In this document: positions 1 to 7,831 of the stretch, piece by piece
How positions within the stretch are numbered: the stretch's first letter is position 1
Layout: each line of letters starts with the position of its first letter
NCBI GenBank assembly: GCA_041745765.1
Contig: JBGTIH010000180.1
Span: 1-64,000 of the forward strand
Direction of reading: 5' to 3'
Length of the DNA: 64,000 nt
Source: JAHCHG01 sp041745765
GTDB taxonomy: Bacteria > Acidobacteriota > Blastocatellia > Pyrinomonadales > Pyrinomonadaceae
Made by a program: the position numbers and the translations under genes
The notes under the pieces: model-generated
What the model was told of the DNA's origin: nothing
What the model saw: only the letters and a program-made list of their open reading frames with translations
The model's database searches: none

Positions 1-117
1 GTTCTTGAAGCAGGCGATGGAATCGCTCCCATCAGCAAAACTTTTACTCTTTGAAAAACCGGCTGGGAAAAAAGCGGTGCAAATGCTATAACACGCATTC
101 ACAAGAGCGCAGGGCAT
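1..117 (-). CDS. possible 5' end of an unidentified gene, cut by the window edge
   Basis: On the minus strand an ATG at 117 opens a reading frame that stays open for 39 codons to the left edge. It is preceded by a good Shine-Dalgarno sequence (AAAGGAG, complement of about 123-129) at a suitable distance. The translated stretch is rich in Cys, Ala and Ser and I do not recognise it. The ribosome site is the only real argument for it; the frame is too short for composition to help, so it could be chance. Confidence 0.3.
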   Translation of the reverse strand, partial: MPCALVNACYSICTAFFPAGFSKSKSFADGSDSIACFKN

Positions 118-472
118 AGTCAGTCTCCTTTTGATCTTTCTGTGGTAGGAAACTATCAAAATAACTTACTTGGTCTGCGTTCTGTTTTCGAACATCAAAT
201 TGGTTAAAGTCGCTAAAGACTCGCGGCTTTAGCCGAATTTAAGAAAAAAAAACAATCATCCTTTGTGCTTTAGCTAAAGCTCTGAGGAATTTATTTAATT
301 TTTGAAATTCGACTAAAGCCTGTTTCTACCTTCAAAATTTTCCGTCAGCTAAAGCAGACGGCAATTCAAATTACCTATTTTTACGTTAGAAACCCGCGCC
401 GCAGAATTTCTGTATTACTGAAAATACAGACGCCTCTTAAATTTGGAATGTGGAATCTGAAATTTGAAATGT
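118..472. repeat. intergenic region with repeated CTAAAG/CTTTAG words
   Basis: No gene is visible here. The word CTAAAG or its complement occurs at about 213, 227, 268-279, 313 and 349, including a perfect 14-bp palindrome GCTTTAGCTAAAGC at 267-280. The right end (about 442-470) carries a tract of the GAAATTTGAAAT type that recurs in other gaps of this window (about 6541, 6650, 21175 and 39305). The spacing is irregular, so this is not a tandem or CRISPR array; it looks like REP-like intergenic repeat material. Confidence 0.4.
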
Positions 473-2032
473 TCACGGCTGTTGAAAAATTTCTGCCAAA
501 ATCTTTAATAGATTTTCCGCCGTAAAAGGCTTTGCCAGGAAAGCGTTGATCTCTAAATTTTCCAGTTCAGCGGTTTGTTTATCAGTTATCAAACCGCTCA
601 TTGCCATAATTTTCAGTTGCGGATTGATTTTCTTAAGCGCACGAATCAGGGCAAAACCGTCGAGATGCGGCATTGCCATATCGGTCAGAACGAGCGCGAT
701 TTCGTTGCTGTTTTGAGCATAAACGGCGAGCGCGTCTGTGCCGTCTTCCGCTGTTAAAATCTTGTAACCGAATTTTTCGAGCGCGGCGCACGTGATTTCA
801 CGGATATTTTTTTCATCATCTACGACGAGAATGAGTTCGCCGCTACCCTTCGGAAAATGCTTTTCACCGATTTCTTTTAACTTGGCTTTTTCACTATTGG
901 CAACCGGCAGATAAACCGAAAATTTCGTTCCTTTGTCCGGTTCGCTATAGACATTTATAAATCCGGCGTGGCTTTTGACGATTGTTTGCGCCATTGCCAA
1001 ACCTAAACCCGTTCCTTTGCCGATTTCTTTGGTCGTAAAAAACGGATCAAAAATACGGCTTTTAATTTCTTCGGATATTCCCGCGCCCGTGTCGGAAATC
1101 GTTAAAAGCACATAATTTCCGGCTTCTGTTTCAAAATTCATCCGCGCATAATGCTGGTCTAAATAGATATTTTTTGCCGCAATCGTCAGATTTCCGCCGA
1201 GCGGCATCGCATCGCGGGCGTTAATGCACATATTCATTAAAACCTGATGAATCTGCGTCGGATCAGCGGAAATCGTCCATAAATCAGTTTCAATATCAAA
1301 CTTGACATTGATTGATTTCGGCAGCGTTTCCTTTAAAACTTTGATCAAATCTTTGATTATATGTTTAAGCTGAACGCTGATTCGCTCGCCCTTCATTCCG
1401 CGGGCAAAAGTCAAAACCTGTTTGACCAAATCTGCGCCGCGTTCCGCATTTTCCTTGATAACATTGAGCCAACGATTTGTTTCTTCTTCCAAATCGTTCA
1501 TTTGCAGCATATCAACCGACATCAGAATCGGCGACAAAATATTATTCAAATCGTGCGCGATTCCGCCCGCAAGCGTTCCGATAGATTCCATTCGCTGCGC
1601 CCGCAAAAGATGCTCTTCGGTGCGTTTTTGTTCGGTAATATCATAGCGAATAGCGATATATTGATAAGGTTTTCCTTGTTTATTCAGAAACGGCACGATC
1701 GTCGTATCAACCCAATAGAAAGAACCGTCTTTCGCCCGATTGCGGATTTCGCCGCGCCATATCTTGCCGTTGGCGATAGTTTTCCAGAGTTCGTTGATGA
1801 ATTCTTTTGAATGATAACCGGAATTGATGATGCGGTGATCTTCGCCGAGAAGTTCTTCGCGCGTGTATTTTGAAATGCGGCAAAATTTATCGTTGACAAA
1901 CGTGATGCGTCCGCTCTGATCGGTGATCGCGACGATTGCCGATTCGTCGAGCGCAAATTTTATATCAGACAATTCCTTGAGCAGATCGCGGTTGACCGCC
2001 GCCAGATTTTCGTCTTTATGTTTAGTCGTCAT
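473..2032 (-). CDS. PAS-domain hybrid sensor histidine kinase with C-terminal receiver
   Basis: The 519-residue protein has a PAS/PAC sensor (about residues 25-135), a HisKA dimerisation domain with phospho-acceptor His160 in AGGIAHDLNN, a HATPase domain (N box NARDAM at 271, G1 DTGAGI at 314, G2 GKGTGLGLA at 339) and a C-terminal receiver (about 398-515, phospho-acceptor Asp451 in LTDMAMP). There is no transmembrane segment, so it is probably cytosolic and senses through PAS; the ligand is unknown. It should autophosphorylate and pass phosphate to its own receiver and probably to the regulator encoded just upstream. Its ATG overlaps the end of that gene by 11 bp, so the two form an operon and are probably translationally coupled. 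Confidence 0.93.
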   Translation of the reverse strand: MTTKHKDENLAAVNRDLLKELSDIKFALDESAIVAITDQSGRITFVNDKFCRISKYTREELLGEDHRIINSGYHSKEFINELWKTIANGKIWRGEIRNRAKDGSFYWVDTTIVPFLNKQGKPYQYIAIRYDITEQKRTEEHLLRAQRMESIGTLAGGIAHDLNNILSPILMSVDMLQMNDLEEETNRWLNVIKENAERGADLVKQVLTFARGMKGERISVQLKHIIKDLIKVLKETLPKSINVKFDIETDLWTISADPTQIHQVLMNMCINARDAMPLGGNLTIAAKNIYLDQHYARMNFETEAGNYVLLTISDTGAGISEEIKSRIFDPFFTTKEIGKGTGLGLAMAQTIVKSHAGFINVYSEPDKGTKFSVYLPVANSEKAKLKEIGEKHFPKGSGELILVVDDEKNIREITCAALEKFGYKILTAEDGTDALAVYAQNSNEIALVLTDMAMPHLDGFALIRALKKINPQLKIMAMSGLITDKQTAELENLEINAFLAKPFTAENLLKILAEIFQQP

Positions 2033-3413
2033 TTTGATAAATTCCGGCTTTTTTTAATTTATAGCGCAATTGATCCCGTGAAATATCCAGAAGTTTCGCG
2101 GCGTGCGTCAGATTTCCGCCGCATCTTTCGAGAGCCTGACGCGCCAGTTCCGATTCGACCGTTTCGAGTGAAACGCCTTCGAGCGGCAAGATAATTTTCG
2201 CCGCATTTCCGTTTGTTTCCCCATTTATCTGCACCAGATCAAACGGCAGATGCGCGGTCGTCACAAATTCGCCGTCTTCTAAGATTGAAGCGCGTTCGAT
2301 GACATTTCGGAGTTCGCGAACGTTTCCCGTCCAATTGTAATTCTTAAAAATTCGGGCGGTTTCTTTTGATAACCCTTTCAATTTTCCGCCGCGCCGTTTT
2401 TGATTGGCTTTTTCAATATAATAATCGGCAAGCAGCAAAATGTCGCCGCTTCGCTCGCGCAAAGGCGGAATATCAATCTGAATCACGGACAGGCGATAAT
2501 AAAGATCGAGCCGAAAATCGCCGGCATCACCCATCTTTTTCAACTCGCGGTTTGAAGCCGCGATTATTCGCACATCGAGTTGAATATCCTTCAAACCGCC
2601 GACGCGCCGAACCACGCCTTCTTCCAAAACTCTGAGAAGTTTTGCCTGAAGAGAAAGCTCCATTTCGCCGATCTCGTCCAGAAAAATCGTGCCGCCCGCT
2701 GCTTGTTCGAGAAGTCCTTCCTTTCGCGCTTTGGCATCAGTGAACGCGCCTTTTTCATAACCGAAAAGTTCCGATTCGATCAAGGTTGCCGGAAGCGCGG
2801 CGCAATTTATCGCTGAATATGGCTTTTCGGCGCGTTCCGAAGCATAATGAATCGCCCGCGCAAAGAGGTCTTTCCCCGTTCCCGTTTCGCCTTGCAAGAG
2901 AATGGCGGAAACATCTGATTCAGCGACCTTTTTCGCTAATTCTTTGGCTTTTCGCATCAGCGCGGATTCGCCGATAATTTGTTCGAATCTGAATTTTTGA
3001 GCGCGTTCGTGTCTGATTTGTTTAACTTCGCGCCGCAAACGTCCGGTTTCAACCGCATTTCTGAGCGTTACGCGAAGTTCTTCGAGCCGCACCGGTTTTC
3101 CGATAAAATCGTGCGCTCCGCCGCGAAGTGCCGCGACCGTGTTTTCGACATCAACATTTCCCGTAACCATCACGGCAATTGTATCGGGCGTTTTTTCCTT
3201 GATTTCGGTCAAAATATCAAGTCCCGAACCATCCGGCAAATCAATATCAAGCAACACAACGCCTGGTTCTTCGCGTTCAAACGCGGCAAGCGCAGAAGCT
3301 ACCGAATCGGCTTCAACTGTTTCATAATTCCAAGACCGCAAAGCTTCCCCGAGCGTCAGACGCATAAAACGCTCATCATCAACGATCAGAATTTTTTCAG
3401 AGGTTTTAGACAA
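2022..3413 (-). CDS. NtrC-family response regulator with GAFTDA loop
   Basis: The 463-residue protein has a receiver domain (1-120, Asp56 in LLDIDLP), an AAA+ sigma-54-activator domain (about 145-370; Walker A GETGTGKD at 175, Walker B TIFLDE near 242) and a C-terminal Fis-type helix-turn-helix (about 420-460). The start is a TTG at 3413 with AAAAAGG upstream. In this family the GAFTGA loop contacts sigma-54. Here residues 222-227 read GAFTDA, a substitution at the second Gly that may alter the sigma-54 contact. It is first in an operon with the hybrid kinase, its probable partner. No -24/-12 promoter was found upstream of the pair. Confidence 0.93.
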   Translation of the reverse strand: MSKTSEKILIVDDERFMRLTLGEALRSWNYETVEADSVASALAAFEREEPGVVLLDIDLPDGSGLDILTEIKEKTPDTIAVMVTGNVDVENTVAALRGGAHDFIGKPVRLEELRVTLRNAVETGRLRREVKQIRHERAQKFRFEQIIGESALMRKAKELAKKVAESDVSAILLQGETGTGKDLFARAIHYASERAEKPYSAINCAALPATLIESELFGYEKGAFTDAKARKEGLLEQAAGGTIFLDEIGEMELSLQAKLLRVLEEGVVRRVGGLKDIQLDVRIIAASNRELKKMGDAGDFRLDLYYRLSVIQIDIPPLRERSGDILLLADYYIEKANQKRRGGKLKGLSKETARIFKNYNWTGNVRELRNVIERASILEDGEFVTTAHLPFDLVQINGETNGNAAKIILPLEGVSLETVESELARQALERCGGNLTHAAKLLDISRDQLRYKLKKAGIYQNDD

Positions 3414-3861
3414 TTTTTTTTACCTTTTTGAAAAGAAGTAAGTATAAAATAACCGATTTTGGTATTTCTTGGCTAATCTTAAGAATTTTAGACCGCTAAA
3501 ATTTTTAGGAGTTACCCCATTAAATCGATTAAGAAACTAATTTAAGTGATGTCCGTCGGGCAATTATAGCAGAATTTGTTGTGGACGGTAGAGAAGGAAT
3601 AATCTGAGAAGTATCTAAAGAAGTCAAAAGTTCGGTGTTTTTTTAATTGTCGCTGACACGACAAAAACCTTTAGTCATTGCTCACCTTGTCTTAAAAAAC
3701 ATAGTTAAACTCAAAATATCGCTACACGTTAGCAGAGGAATTTTTTATGAGAAAGCCCTGAATAAATATCAGACTTTGGTAAAAAGATAATCTTCCTCAA
3801 TTGCAAATTTCTGATAATTGGATTGAAATAATAGAACCGAAAAATTATTGATTAACAAAAT
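3414..3861. other. intergenic region, no feature recognised
   Basis: This 448-bp gap lies between divergent genes and must contain the promoters of the response-regulator operon (leftward) and of the aldolase-like gene (rightward). I see AT-rich sequence and a small 6-bp hairpin (TTGTCG/CGACAA near 3646-3665), but no convincing promoter, riboswitch or coding frame. Confidence 0.4.
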
Positions 3862-5280
3862 ATGAAAACAACTTTTTCAAATGAAGATTTTGAATTTTTC
3901 GATTCAAAAACGACCTTCCGGCGGTCGCCTAACTTTACGGAAAACACGCGAAAACCGGTTCACGTCGTTTATGGCGGCGCGCATCTTTTTACGTCTGAAA
4001 CGCCGCAAAAGCTGGGGAAAATTGCTCTCAGTTTTTTAGATAATTACGCCGGAAATTTTGTCGAATTTGCCGAAGCGATGTGGCTGAAAGGCGCAGAAAC
4101 TCTGCCACATTATCAGGAAATCATCGAAGATTGTGAATTTTGTTTTTCCGATAATCCCGAAAAATTAAAGAAAGAAAATTTTTCGGCGTGGTTTGCTCAA
4201 ACGGTTTATCAAAAAACGATTGAGAAATTAAAACGTGAACCGATCGAAGATTTTCGCATTGATTTTGAAGACGGATATGGGGTTCGCACCGATAAAGAAG
4301 AAGACGAACACGCTGTTTCGGCTTCAGATGAATTGGCTAAAGGCTTTTTGCAGAACAGCTTGCCGGCGTTCATCGGTTTTCGCATAAAATCATTCGCGCC
4401 CGAAACAAAAAAACGTGCATTTCGCACACTCGATTTGTTTTTAACGAATTTGACTGAAAAACTTTCCGGCAAACTGCCTGAAAATTTTGTTGTAACTTTG
4501 CCGAAAGTTACGCGCAAGGAAGAAGTCGCAGTTTTAGCCGTGTTACTCTCAGAATTTGAGCGGAAAAATAATTTGGCGGAAAATTCGATAAATATTGAAA
4601 TCGTTGTCGAAACGCCGCAAGCAATCGTCAATGAAAACGGCGAAATTGCATTGAAAAGTTTAGTCGAAGCCGGAAACGGGCGCGTCAACTCGGCGCATTT
4701 CGGCGCGTTCGATTACACGGCGAGTTTCGGAATTTCGGGCATTCACCAGCATCTTCTACACGAAGCCTGTAATTTTGCCCGCCAAATGATGCAGATTTCG
4801 CTCGCACCGCTCGGAATTCGCCTTTCGGATTCGGTTACGACCGAAATGCCGATTCCGATTCATCGCGGCGAAAATCTGTCGAAACTGCAAATCGAAGAAA
4901 ATAAACGTGCTGTCATAAACGCGTGGCGCAAGCATTTTAATAATGTTACCAATTCTTTAATCAACGGATTTTATCAAAGCTGGGATTTGCATCCGGCGCA
5001 ATTTGTCGCCAGATATGCGGCGGTTTATGCGTTTTTCATCGAATCGAAAGAAGAACAAGCAAAACGCTTGCGCGGATTTCTCGATAAAGCAACGCAAGCG
5101 ATGTTGACCGGAAATGTTTTTGATGATGCGGCGAGCGCACAGGGACTTTTAAATTTCTTTATTCGCGCTCTGAATTGCGGAGCGATTTCGGAAAACGAAA
5201 TTTTATCTGAAACGAGTTTAAATTTAGAAGAATTGCATTCGGCTTCATTTGTAAAAATAATGGAAAATCGCCGGAAGTGA
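3862..5280 (+). CDS. DUF6986 / HpcH-HpaI aldolase-like protein
   Basis: The 472-residue protein resembles the DUF6986 family, sometimes labelled phosphoenolpyruvate kinase or aldolase/citrate lyase-like. Family-like blocks are HVVYGGAHLF near residue 35, RIDFEDGYG near 132 (acidic, metal-binding type), VVETPQAI near 247 and AHFGAFDYTASFGI near 277, followed by the LSDSVTTEMP segment. The layout fits a TIM barrel that binds a divalent metal and a keto-acid or enolpyruvate substrate. The true reaction is not established for the family as far as I know. It stands alone, convergent with the PilZ gene 8 bp downstream. The family assignment is fairly firm; the function is not. Confidence 0.8.
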   Translation: MKTTFSNEDFEFFDSKTTFRRSPNFTENTRKPVHVVYGGAHLFTSETPQKLGKIALSFLDNYAGNFVEFAEAMWLKGAETLPHYQEIIEDCEFCFSDNPEKLKKENFSAWFAQTVYQKTIEKLKREPIEDFRIDFEDGYGVRTDKEEDEHAVSASDELAKGFLQNSLPAFIGFRIKSFAPETKKRAFRTLDLFLTNLTEKLSGKLPENFVVTLPKVTRKEEVAVLAVLLSEFERKNNLAENSINIEIVVETPQAIVNENGEIALKSLVEAGNGRVNSAHFGAFDYTASFGISGIHQHLLHEACNFARQMMQISLAPLGIRLSDSVTTEMPIPIHRGENLSKLQIEENKRAVINAWRKHFNNVTNSLINGFYQSWDLHPAQFVARYAAVYAFFIESKEEQAKRLRGFLDKATQAMLTGNVFDDAASAQGLLNFFIRALNCGAISENEILSETSLNLEELHSASFVKIMENRRK

Positions 5281-5287
5281 AAGCAAT

Positions 5288-5743
5288 TTAATCGTGAAGC
5301 GACAAAATATCTTCGATAATATCTTCTCTTTTTTGACGTTCGGAAAAAATTCTCGATATCGGCGGCTGATCGGGATTAAAGACTTTCTTCGGTTGAGCAA
5401 ACGGGTCAATTGGAATCGGAAGATTTTGAGTTTCGAGACTGTGAAAAATTATTTTTGCCAGAAGTTCCTGCTCGAATTTCGTAATATCCAAAAATCTGAT
5501 CCCGATGCCGATGCCGTCAAAAACGTATAAAGCCTTTCCGGTCAACGGAATATAGTTTTTATTCGGCAGACGAATAAGGATTCGGAGAACGTCGCCGACA
5601 AAAATATTATCGTCCCATTCAAGCAAACAGCCGCCGATGCTGACCTGATGCAAAATGGTTTCTACCGCCTCGCCGTATTTTGATTGACGAATTGCCGGAA
5701 TGTCCAGTGAAAATCTGATGTGCCGTCTTTGTTCTATTGACAT
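5288..5743 (-). CDS. PilZ-domain protein
   Basis: The 151-residue protein has a single PilZ domain at the N terminus. The family binds cyclic di-GMP through RxxxR and a downstream [DN]xSxxG. Here the first motif is RRHIR at residues 6-10 and the second reads QVSIGG, with Gln in place of Asp/Asn, so binding may be weakened or altered. The remaining 50 residues are an unassigned polar tail with Pro-rich stretches. It probably links cyclic di-GMP to surface behaviour, but no motility or polysaccharide gene sits beside it. It ends convergently with the upstream aldolase-like gene. Confidence 0.85.
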   Translation of the reverse strand: MSIEQRRHIRFSLDIPAIRQSKYGEAVETILHQVSIGGCLLEWDDNIFVGDVLRILIRLPNKNYIPLTGKALYVFDGIGIGIRFLDITKFEQELLAKIIFHSLETQNLPIPIDPFAQPKKVFNPDQPPISRIFSERQKREDIIEDILSLHD

Positions 5744-5851
5744 TTAAGAAATTTGGGCAAGGTATTTTTTTTCAAACAAAAGCCACCGTTTATATTACAG
5801 ATTTTTACTACCAAAATGCAACACATTGTTGAAACCGCCCGAACTTATAAA

Positions 5852-6015
5852 AAATATTAAACCGCGAAAAACGCGAAATACACGAAAAATTTTACCCTTA
5901 AGAATGGTGATCTCAAGACCGTTGTTTAGTGAAAACAACTGCCATCAGTGATCAAATCAACTTATTTCAAAAAAGTTATTTTCGCGTTTTTTGCGTTTTT
6001 CGCGGTTTAATATTT
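5852..6015. repeat. 164-bp MITE-like palindromic element with 23-bp terminal inverted repeats
   Basis: The sequence at 5852-5874 is the exact reverse complement of 5993-6015 (23 bp; inner part AACCGCGAAAAACGC). The interior of about 118 bp has no gene. Similar but shorter arms built on CGCGAAAA occur in other gaps (38634-38700 and 54636-54715), so this belongs to a family of intergenic dyads in this genome. No clear target-site duplication was found. Confidence 0.6.
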
Positions 6016-6019
6016 ATTC

Positions 6020-6050
6020 AAAAAAACACTCGCCAAAATTTAACGAGTGC
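6020..6050 (-). terminator. Rho-independent terminator of the bacilliredoxin gene
   Basis: Read on the minus strand, a CACTCG/CGAGTG stem (6044-6049 with 6027-6032, loop of 11 nt) is followed directly by a run of seven T (complement of 6020-6026). It lies 30-60 bp past the stop codon of the bacilliredoxin gene at 6080. Confidence 0.7.
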
Positions 6051-6079
6051 CTTTTGCTTTTTTACTTTTGCCTTACTGC

Positions 6080-6523
6080 TTAACTGTTCGCGGCTTCGGT
6101 TTTCGAGCAATGCGCGTTAAACGCTTCGAGCAAAGCCTGCGCGATAACCTGCGGCGGACGACCTTCAAGATCGCGGCGTTCGAACATCTGCACGAGTTTT
6201 CCGTTTTTCAAAAAGCCGATCGAAGGCGAAGACGGCGCGTAGCCTTCAAAATAATCACGTGCAACGTCCGTCGCGTCAATATCCGCGCCGGCAAAAACCG
6301 TGATCGTTTCATCCGGTTTAACTTCAGAATTCTGCAAAGCCATCGCAATTCCGGGACGAACTCCGCCCGCCGCGCATCCGCAGACCGAATTAACGACGAC
6401 CATCAAAGTTCCGTCCGTATTTTCAACCGCTGACTTTACTTCCTCAGGGTTTTTCGTTTCCTTAATTCCTAACTGCGCCAGTTCCTGACGCATTCCGTGT
6501 ATCATAATTTCCGGGTATGGCAT
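6080..6523 (-). CDS. brxA: bacilliredoxin (BrxA/BrxB family)
   Basis: The 147-residue protein matches the YphP/YqiW (DUF1094) family over its full length. The active site is Cys48-Gly-Cys50 in NSVCGCAAGG on a thioredoxin-like fold, and the conserved GIGFLKNGKLV-like C-terminal strand is present (PSIGFLKNGKLVQMF near residue 99). In Firmicutes these proteins remove bacillithiol from modified proteins, so the gene suggests bacillithiol or a similar thiol here; that is inference. It is a single gene with its own terminator, and the start MPYPEIMIHGMRQEL is the usual family start. Confidence 0.92.
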   Translation of the reverse strand: MPYPEIMIHGMRQELAQLGIKETKNPEEVKSAVENTDGTLMVVVNSVCGCAAGGVRPGIAMALQNSEVKPDETITVFAGADIDATDVARDYFEGYAPSSPSIGFLKNGKLVQMFERRDLEGRPPQVIAQALLEAFNAHCSKTEAANS

Positions 6524-6757
6524 ATATTTACTCCTAATAATTTCAGATTTAACATTTCAAATTCCAAATTTCAAATTTTTGAAACCTGACTTTTTTATAA
6601 AGTATCTGTTTTTAATATACTTTAGTCAAGCTTCCGCTGATTTCAGATTTAAGATTTCAAATTTCAAATTGAAGAAGTGTTTTTTTTTAATTTACAAATG
6701 GATTTTTTTTTATATGGGACGCTGATTTTATAATCTAAAATCTAAAATTTGAAATTA

Positions 6758-7348
6758 TCAAGGCAAAATCGTTACGGCAGTTCCGACCGGAATCGCGTCA
6801 AAAAGTTCCTGCATTTCTTCATTTCTGAGCGCGACGCAGCCGTCCGTCCAATCGGTAATTATGCCACCGCCGTGAATGTAAATCTCGCCGCCGAGGCGTG
6901 TTTTCTGCGGCGGCATCTGTTTATTTTTTATTGCCTCGACGATTTGGTCGTGTTCTTCTCGCGAAATGAGATTTTCCGCCAAACCGCGCTTTGCATCTTC
7001 AATTGACGGGTAACTCACGCCGAGCGAGAGAAAAAATCGGCTTTTTTCGTTTTTCGTAAAAATATAAAATTCGCCTTCCGGCGTTTTGCCGTCGCCTTCT
7101 TCTTTCTTATCGCCTTTCGGCGCGAAACCTAAAACCATCCCGTAAGTTTTAACGAGCTTTTCGCCGTCAAAAACCTGCAATTCGCGCTTTTCTTTTTTAA
7201 CGACCAGACGAGGATTTTTTAAAATTGGCAGTTCGCTGTTTTCCCAGGGCATAACAAAAAAATTTCCCGAAACAAAAATTGCCGAAATCCCAACAATACC
7301 GACGGAAAAAATAAAAACCAACTTTTTCAACACAACATCATTCACCAT
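6758..7348 (-). CDS. L,D-transpeptidase (YkuD) family protein
   Basis: The 196-residue protein has an N-terminal membrane anchor (about residues 8-32) and a YkuD catalytic domain. The catalytic motif reads IHGGG...DWTDGCVAL with His159 and Cys171, so the nucleophile is intact. The family cross-links or edits peptidoglycan in the periplasm, attaches proteins to it, or has carboxypeptidase-type activity. The start lies inside a tandem tract of the ATGGTGAATG type (about 7340-7370) that separates it from tsaE, and no strong ribosome site is visible. Confidence 0.9.
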   Translation of the reverse strand: MVNDVVLKKLVFIFSVGIVGISAIFVSGNFFVMPWENSELPILKNPRLVVKKEKRELQVFDGEKLVKTYGMVLGFAPKGDKKEEGDGKTPEGEFYIFTKNEKSRFFLSLGVSYPSIEDAKRGLAENLISREEHDQIVEAIKNKQMPPQKTRLGGEIYIHGGGIITDWTDGCVALRNEEMQELFDAIPVGTAVTILP

Positions 7349-7358
7349 TCACCATTCA

Positions 7359-7826
7359 TCATTCACCATTAATTTCGATTTTTCGCGGTTCATCGCCGTC
7401 GCCTTCTATTTTTACACTAAAAACTTTTCCGGGAAAGGTAAAATCTTTGAGCCGCTCAGACCATTCGATGATAACGACCGCATTTTCTTCTTCCAGAATC
7501 TCATTCAAACCGACCGCAAACGCGACATCGGAATTTTCGTCAAGCCGCCAAAAATCAATGTGATAAACATTAAACCGTTCGGTTTTATAAAGATTGACGA
7601 GCGTAAAACTCGGACTCGTAACCTCATCTACATCAAAATCAAGCGCGTATAAAATGCCTTTGGTAAAAAGAGTTTTCCCTGCGCCGAGATTTCCGTACAG
7701 CAAAACTACTTCACCGCCATTTAAATTTTCGCCCAATTTTTCGCCGATTTCAAAAGTTTCTTCGGGCGAATTTGAAACGTAATTCTCGAACTTTGAACTT
7801 TGAACTTTGAACTTTGAACTTGTCAT
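7359..7826 (-). CDS. tsaE: tRNA threonylcarbamoyladenosine biosynthesis ATPase TsaE
   Basis: A small P-loop protein with Walker A GNLGAGKT, the TSPSFTL switch and the EWSER motif typical of TsaE. It works with TsaB, TsaD and TsaC to make t6A37 in tRNAs that read ANN codons. I take the ATG at 7826; an in-frame TTG at 7835 overlaps the stop of nnr (TTGA) and would add three residues. The first dozen codons derive from a tandem GTTCAAA tract (about 7788-7822), so the N terminus is made of repeat DNA. It is co-transcribed with nnr, a common arrangement. Confidence 0.92.
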   Translation of the reverse strand: MTSSKFKVQSSKFENYVSNSPEETFEIGEKLGENLNGGEVVLLYGNLGAGKTLFTKGILYALDFDVDEVTSPSFTLVNLYKTERFNVYHIDFWRLDENSDVAFAVGLNEILEEENAVVIIEWSERLKDFTFPGKVFSVKIEGDGDEPRKIEINGE

Positions 7827-7831
7827 TCTAA

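Noticed and set aside
1361..1810. 149-codon open frame on the + strand
   Set aside because: It lies entirely opposite the well-supported histidine kinase and shows no family pattern; similar antisense frames opposite lon, tkt and the MDR genes were rejected for the same reason.
7788..7822. Short tandem repeats resembling an array
   Set aside because: Units of 7 bp without spacers; not CRISPR, and no cas genes are in the window.
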